From: Candidatus Nomurabacteria bacterium RIFCSPLOWO2_02_FULL_42_17
GTDB lineage: Bacteria > Patescibacteriota > Minisyncoccia > Phycocordibacterales > MFVN01
Length of the DNA: 8,554 nucleotides
Assembly (NCBI GenBank): GCA_001786095.1
Contig: MFVN01000039.1
Span: forward strand, 1 to 8,554
Direction of reading: 5' to 3'
Made by a program: the position numbers and the translations under genes. Of this stretch, positions 5,588 to 8,554 are shown in pieces. The notes below the pieces were generated by a model. It saw only the letters and a program-made list of their open reading frames with translations, was not told where the DNA came from and made no database searches. Every line of letters starts with the position of its first letter. Position 1 is the stretch's first letter.

Positions 5588-7291
5588 ATGTCTATGACTA
5601 ATCAAAGTGAAACTAAAATTTGCCAGAATTGTCGTGCTGAATTTATCATCGAGCCGGATGATTTTAATTTTTATGAGAAAATAAAAGTCCCCCCGCCGAC
5701 TTTTTGTCCGGAATGTAGAATGCAGAGGCGGTTGTCTTGGCGGAATGATTTTGTCTTTTACAATCGGCAGTGCGACTTGTGCCAGCGCAAAATAATTTCA
5801 ATATATTCACCGGACAATCCGCAGGTAATTTATTGCAATACCTGCTGGTGGAGCGACAAATGGGACCCGAAAAAATATGCCCGCGATTTTGATTTTTCAA
5901 AATTTTTTTTCGAGCAGTTCGCTGAATTTCGGCAAAAAGTGCCTGCCCTTGCTTTGGTAAACGACAACGGCACTGGAAGCGTAAACTCCGAATATACGCA
6001 GAATGTGCAGTATAGCAAAAATTGTTATATGTGCATGGTTGCTTGGAAACTTGAAAATTGCATGTATTTTTCTTACGGAGCGGATGTCAAAGATGCGATG
6101 GACTCCATGGGGATTTTTAGCCCGAGCCAGGGCATTTATGAAAATATGTATAGCGGAAAATGTTTTAATTCTCGATATGCTTATAATTCTTTCGCTTTAG
6201 TTAACTGCTCGTTTTGTTATGATTGCTACTCATGCCAGTATTGTTTCCAATGCTCTGGCCTACGTAGTAAAAAATATTGCGTAAAAAACAAGCAATACGG
6301 TAAGGAAGAATACGAAAAAATTATAGCGGGATATAAACTGGACACTTTTTCCGGAACCGAGCGTGCCCTACGCGAATTTGAAGATTTTTTATTGTCCCAG
6401 CCGCATAAATTCGCTCATTTGCATAATTGCGTGAATTGTTTGGGAACGAATCTTATAGATAGCAAGAACGCAAAATATGTTTTTCATACCAGGCGTTCGG
6501 AGAATTCAAAGTACATGGAAAACGGCGATACAGAAAAAGACAGCTATGATTTGTCCGTGGGAGGGGAATTGTCCGAATGTTATGAAGGCCTTACACCCGA
6601 TCATTCCAACAGGGCTCTTTTTGCAAATTATGTGTGGAAGAGCGTCGATGCGCTGTATTCCGATTTTTGCATGTCTTCCCAAAATCTTTTCGGGTGCGTC
6701 GGGCTGAAATTCGGCGAGTATTCTATTTTTAACAAGCAATATTCAAAGGAAGAGTATTTTAAATTAAAAGAAAAAATAATCGAGCATATGAAGCAGGCGG
6801 GGGAGTGGGGGGAATTTTTCCCCATGCAATTTTCGCCTTTTGCCTACAACGAATCAATGGCGCAGATTTCTTCGTCTTTGACGAAAGAGGAAGCATTGGC
6901 GAAGGGATTGCGCTGGCAGGATAACATCCAGAAGACCAGAGGCAAAACAACATTTTTAGAAATACCCGAAAGTATCTTTGATGTGCAGGATTCTATCTTA
7001 AACGAGATTTTGGAATGTATCTTATGCAGGCGTAATTACAAAATCGTGCCGGATGAGCTCACTTTTTATCGAAAATGGAAAATTCCAATTCCGAGAAAAT
7101 GCTTCTTTTGCCGTCTCGCGAGGCGTTTTAAATTGCGAGGCCCGTCAAAACTCTGGCACCGGAAATGCATGTGTGAAAAAAATCACTTGCATCACGAGGG
7201 AAAATGTCCGAATGAATTTGAAACAAACTACGCCCCCGAACGGCCGGAGATTGTTTACTGCGAGAAATGCTACCAGCAAGAAGTATATTAA
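5588..7291 (+). CDS. Cysteine-rich protein with zinc ribbons at both ends, function unknown
   Basis: No function is known to me. From memory, proteins with this N-terminus are common in CPR genomes, sometimes under a misleading CaiB/BaiF label. The 567 residues have a clear plan. N-terminal CxxC pairs at 12/15, 40/43, 62/65 and 83/86 suggest two zinc-binding units. A conserved aromatic stretch with WWSDKWDP follows (87-94). Two related modules come next (about 144-241 and 292-390), each ending in NKQY[GS]KEEY and with spaced Asn, Cys and Tyr like a beta-solenoid. A C-terminal domain (477-561) repeats the N-terminal one, with C477/C480, C505/C508, C527, C529, C540 and C558/C561. There is no signal peptide or membrane segment, so it is probably cytoplasmic. 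ATG 5588 is preferred over 5594 because MSMTN matches MSITN in the downstream paralog. The nearby -10 and lack of a Shine-Dalgarno site suggest leaderless translation. Confidence 0.88.
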   Translation: MSMTNQSETKICQNCRAEFIIEPDDFNFYEKIKVPPPTFCPECRMQRRLSWRNDFVFYNRQCDLCQRKIISIYSPDNPQVIYCNTCWWSDKWDPKKYARDFDFSKFFFEQFAEFRQKVPALALVNDNGTGSVNSEYTQNVQYSKNCYMCMVAWKLENCMYFSYGADVKDAMDSMGIFSPSQGIYENMYSGKCFNSRYAYNSFALVNCSFCYDCYSCQYCFQCSGLRSKKYCVKNKQYGKEEYEKIIAGYKLDTFSGTERALREFEDFLLSQPHKFAHLHNCVNCLGTNLIDSKNAKYVFHTRRSENSKYMENGDTEKDSYDLSVGGELSECYEGLTPDHSNRALFANYVWKSVDALYSDFCMSSQNLFGCVGLKFGEYSIFNKQYSKEEYFKLKEKIIEHMKQAGEWGEFFPMQFSPFAYNESMAQISSSLTKEEALAKGLRWQDNIQKTRGKTTFLEIPESIFDVQDSILNEILECILCRRNYKIVPDELTFYRKWKIPIPRKCFFCRLARRFKLRGPSKLWHRKCMCEKNHLHHEGKCPNEFETNYAPERPEIVYCEKCYQQEVY

Positions 7292-7298
7292 TTTATTA

Positions 7299-7338
7299 AA
7301 ATGACACAAATCCCGCATATACAGAAAGTGTGTCATTT
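7299..7338. repeat. 10-bp inverted repeat AAATGACACA, seven bases after the zinc-ribbon gene
   Basis: AAATGACACA (7299-7308) and TGTGTCATTT (7329-7338) are exact reverse complements separated by 20 bases. The RNA could form a hairpin, but no T-run follows, so it is a weak terminator candidate. It could equally be a pair of protein-binding half sites. Confidence 0.55.
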
Positions 7339-7343
7339 AAGAG

Positions 7344-7390
7344 ATTCAGCAAATGTATACGATCGTATACATTTGCTGAATTTGATTTTT
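7344..7390 (+). terminator. 38-bp perfect palindrome with T-rich tail, probable terminator
   Basis: Positions 7344-7381 form a perfect palindrome with no spacer (19 bp per side, core GTATACGATCGTATAC). As RNA it would fold into a 17-bp stem with a GATC loop, followed by TTTGATTTTT (7381-7390), which fits a terminator for the upstream gene. As DNA it has full two-fold symmetry and abuts the -35 of the next promoter, so an operator role is equally possible. Confidence 0.55.
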
Positions 7391-7409
7391 AAGCTGATTA
7401 ATCTATAAT
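7382..7409 (+). promoter_or_regulatory. Promoter with consensus TATAAT upstream of the second zinc-ribbon gene
   Basis: TTGATT (7382-7387, 4 of 6) and TATAAT (7404-7409, 6 of 6) are separated by 16 bp. The -10 ends six bases before the ATG of the short ORF at 7416, the same spacing as in front of the riboflavin kinase gene. Transcription would start at or next to that ATG and continue into the paralog at 7487. Confidence 0.7.
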
Positions 7410-7415
7410 TAAAGG

Positions 7416-7490
7416 ATGCAATCGGAAACCAAAACCTGCCAGAATTGTCTCCCTGCGGGAGATCTCCCGAAGGGAGACAAGATATTATGA
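7416..7490 (+). pseudogene. 24-codon relic or leader ORF copying the zinc-ribbon family N-terminus
   Basis: The ORF opens with MQSETKTCQNC, which matches NQSETKICQNC in the upstream zinc-ribbon protein (residues 5-15). Similarity stops exactly after CQNC, where a palindromic element (7445-7480) begins and is translated as LPAGDLPKGD. The TGA stop (7488-7490) overlaps the ATG of the full-length paralog as ATGA, in a different frame. The promoter six bases upstream serves this ATG best. Two readings are possible. It may be a broken family gene start truncated by the element. It may instead be a leaderless leader peptide whose translation brings ribosomes to the ATG at 7487. I cannot decide between these from sequence alone. 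Confidence 0.6.
7445..7480. repeat. 36-bp palindromic element made of two 15-bp units
   Basis: The element is a palindrome with one mismatch per arm, flanked TTGTCTCCC...GGGAGACAA. It is also a tandem repeat of a 15-bp unit, CTCCC-NNN-GGGAGA-Y (7449-7463 and 7464-7478), each unit being a mini-hairpin. In the frame of the short ORF each unit encodes LP[AK]GD. It is much more GC-rich than its surroundings, which suggests a dispersed palindromic repeat of the kind that can insert in coding regions. Only one copy is in the window. Confidence 0.65.
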
Positions 7491-8554
7491 GCATAACCAA
7501 CGAAAAGAAAATATGCCAGAACTGCCGTGGTGAATTTATTATCGAACCGGAAGATTTTAATTTTTACGAGAAAATAAAAGTGCCTGCGCCGACTTTTTGC
7601 CCGGAGTGCAGATTTCAAAGAAGATTACTTTTTCGAAACAATCGCGTGTTTTATAAACGCGAATGTATTTTGTGTAAAAAATCATTACTCGCCATATATC
7701 ACCAAGAACGACCCTATATTGTTTATTGTCGTGATTGCTGGCTTTCCGACAAATGGAACCCCATGGATTATGGCCACAATTATGATTTTTCCATTCCGTT
7801 TTTTACTCAATTCAAATCGCTTCAAAAATCAGTTCCGAGAATGAATCTTTACAGAGATAATTTTGTCTTGAGCGACTATTGCAATTATGGCCTGGATTTT
7901 AAAGAGTGTTATTTATTGTTTGGAGGGAAAGGTAACGAAAGAATTTATTTTGGCAATCAAGTTGTTGGTTCTCGCGATTCTTTAGACATAGCTTTCTCGG
8001 AAAAGATAGAATTTAGCTATGAAAACTTTGAATGCCAACGCACCAATAAATTATTTTTTAGCCATCATTCTTCAGATTGCGTGGACAGTTCTTATTTAAT
8101 AGATTGCCGAAATTGCATGAATTGTTTTGGCTGTGTCAGCTTAGTCAATAAACAACATTGCATTTTTAATAAACAGTACTCAAAAGAAGAATATCAGAAC
8201 ATTATAAAGTTCATGGATCTGGGGAGCTATTCGGGACATATTGAAAATCTGAAAAAACTCCGCGAACTAGAATTAAAAATTGCGCATCGTTATGCCCGTA
8301 TTTACAAATCGACAAATTCAGACGGAGACGATTTATCCGAAGTCAGAAATACCCATAATTCTTTCAGTTCCAGCCAAGCCGAAGATTCCAAATATTTATT
8401 TTTTTGCAGAAATGGGACAAAAGATTGCTACGATACTTCATTTCAAGGTTTTAACGCGGAGCTTTTGTATGAAATTGCCCATGGTTTTGCCGGGTCAAAT
8501 ACGGCTTTTAGTATCAGGAATTTACATAATCAGAATACATATTATAGTGAAGAA
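7487..8554 (+). CDS. Second zinc-ribbon paralog, cut off by the window end
   Basis: The reading frame stays open from ATG 7487 for 356 codons to the last base, so the 3' end is missing. It is a tandem paralog of the gene at 5588. CxxC pairs lie at 10/13, 38/41, 60/63 and 81/84, with shared EFIIEP, FNFYEKIKVP, PTFCPECR and LSDKWNP (86-92). Module A (about 138-236) ends in FNKQYSKEEY (227-236). A Lys/Glu-rich helical linker follows, and a second module begins near 298. By analogy about 200 residues remain, including the C-terminal zinc ribbon. DNA identity with the first copy is high over the first roughly 100 bases after the ATG region, about five bases in six by hand count, then decays. Initiation is uncertain. 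The ATG overlaps the stop of the short ORF, and the only Shine-Dalgarno-like GGGAG (7472-7476) lies in the palindromic element, ten bases away. Function unknown; no signal peptide or membrane segment. Confidence 0.85.
   Translation, partial: MSITNEKKICQNCRGEFIIEPEDFNFYEKIKVPAPTFCPECRFQRRLLFRNNRVFYKRECILCKKSLLAIYHQERPYIVYCRDCWLSDKWNPMDYGHNYDFSIPFFTQFKSLQKSVPRMNLYRDNFVLSDYCNYGLDFKECYLLFGGKGNERIYFGNQVVGSRDSLDIAFSEKIEFSYENFECQRTNKLFFSHHSSDCVDSSYLIDCRNCMNCFGCVSLVNKQHCIFNKQYSKEEYQNIIKFMDLGSYSGHIENLKKLRELELKIAHRYARIYKSTNSDGDDLSEVRNTHNSFSSSQAEDSKYLFFCRNGTKDCYDTSFQGFNAELLYEIAHGFAGSNTAFSIRNLHNQNTYYSEE

Noticed and set aside
7299..7480. CRISPR-like or IS-end array in the repeat-rich gap
   Set aside because: The three dyads differ in sequence, there are no regularly spaced direct repeats or spacers, and no transposase or cas gene is present in the window.
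7488..7490. TGA read as an amino acid (alternative code, as in some CPR lineages)
   Set aside because: Read-through from the short ORF would shift out of the conserved paralog frame, the complete main genes all stop at TAA, and no conserved gene here contains an in-frame TGA.

Overview
The window reads as part of a small, compact bacterial genome, most likely a Patescibacteria/CPR (Parcubacteria-like) lineage. The reasons are short intergenic gaps, several genes whose start codon sits only a few bases downstream of a -10 element (leaderless or nearly so), a stand-alone riboflavin kinase domain, and two copies of a cysteine-rich zinc-ribbon protein type that I associate from memory with CPR genomes. 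The lineage call is an inference: no rRNA or other phylogenetic marker lies in the window. All genes seen are on the + strand, and all complete main genes end in TAA.

Layout. (1) 38-661 encodes a secreted protein of about 207 residues that resembles a beta-barrel or beta-rich exported protein, followed by a strong GAAA-tetraloop terminator. (2) 791-2263 encodes an M17 leucyl aminopeptidase (pepA) with its own near-consensus promoter, followed by a perfect 18-bp hairpin. (3) 2415-5150 is a two-gene purine operon, guaB-purA. Both genes carry the same AAAAAGGAGGT Shine-Dalgarno block, and the operon ends in a second GAAA-tetraloop terminator. (4) 5227-5580 encodes a riboflavin kinase domain with no FAD synthetase domain. 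(5) 5588-7291 encodes a 567-residue protein with zinc ribbons at both ends and two internal repeat modules. Its -10 element overlaps the end of the riboflavin kinase gene. (6) 7292-7486 is a gap rich in inverted repeats. It holds an AAATGACACA inverted repeat, a perfect 38-bp palindrome, a promoter with consensus TATAAT, and a 24-codon relic or leader ORF that copies the first residues of the zinc-ribbon family and then runs into a second palindromic element. (7) From 7487 to the window end is a second zinc-ribbon paralog, cut off at 356 residues.

How the genes work together. guaB and purA catalyse the first committed steps from IMP towards GMP and AMP, so the operon sets the IMP branch point. 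PepA would recycle peptides to amino acids, and the riboflavin kinase would make FMN from riboflavin. The zinc-ribbon paralogs have no known function. Their symmetric architecture, tandem duplication and the unusual DNA between them are the most interesting part of the window.
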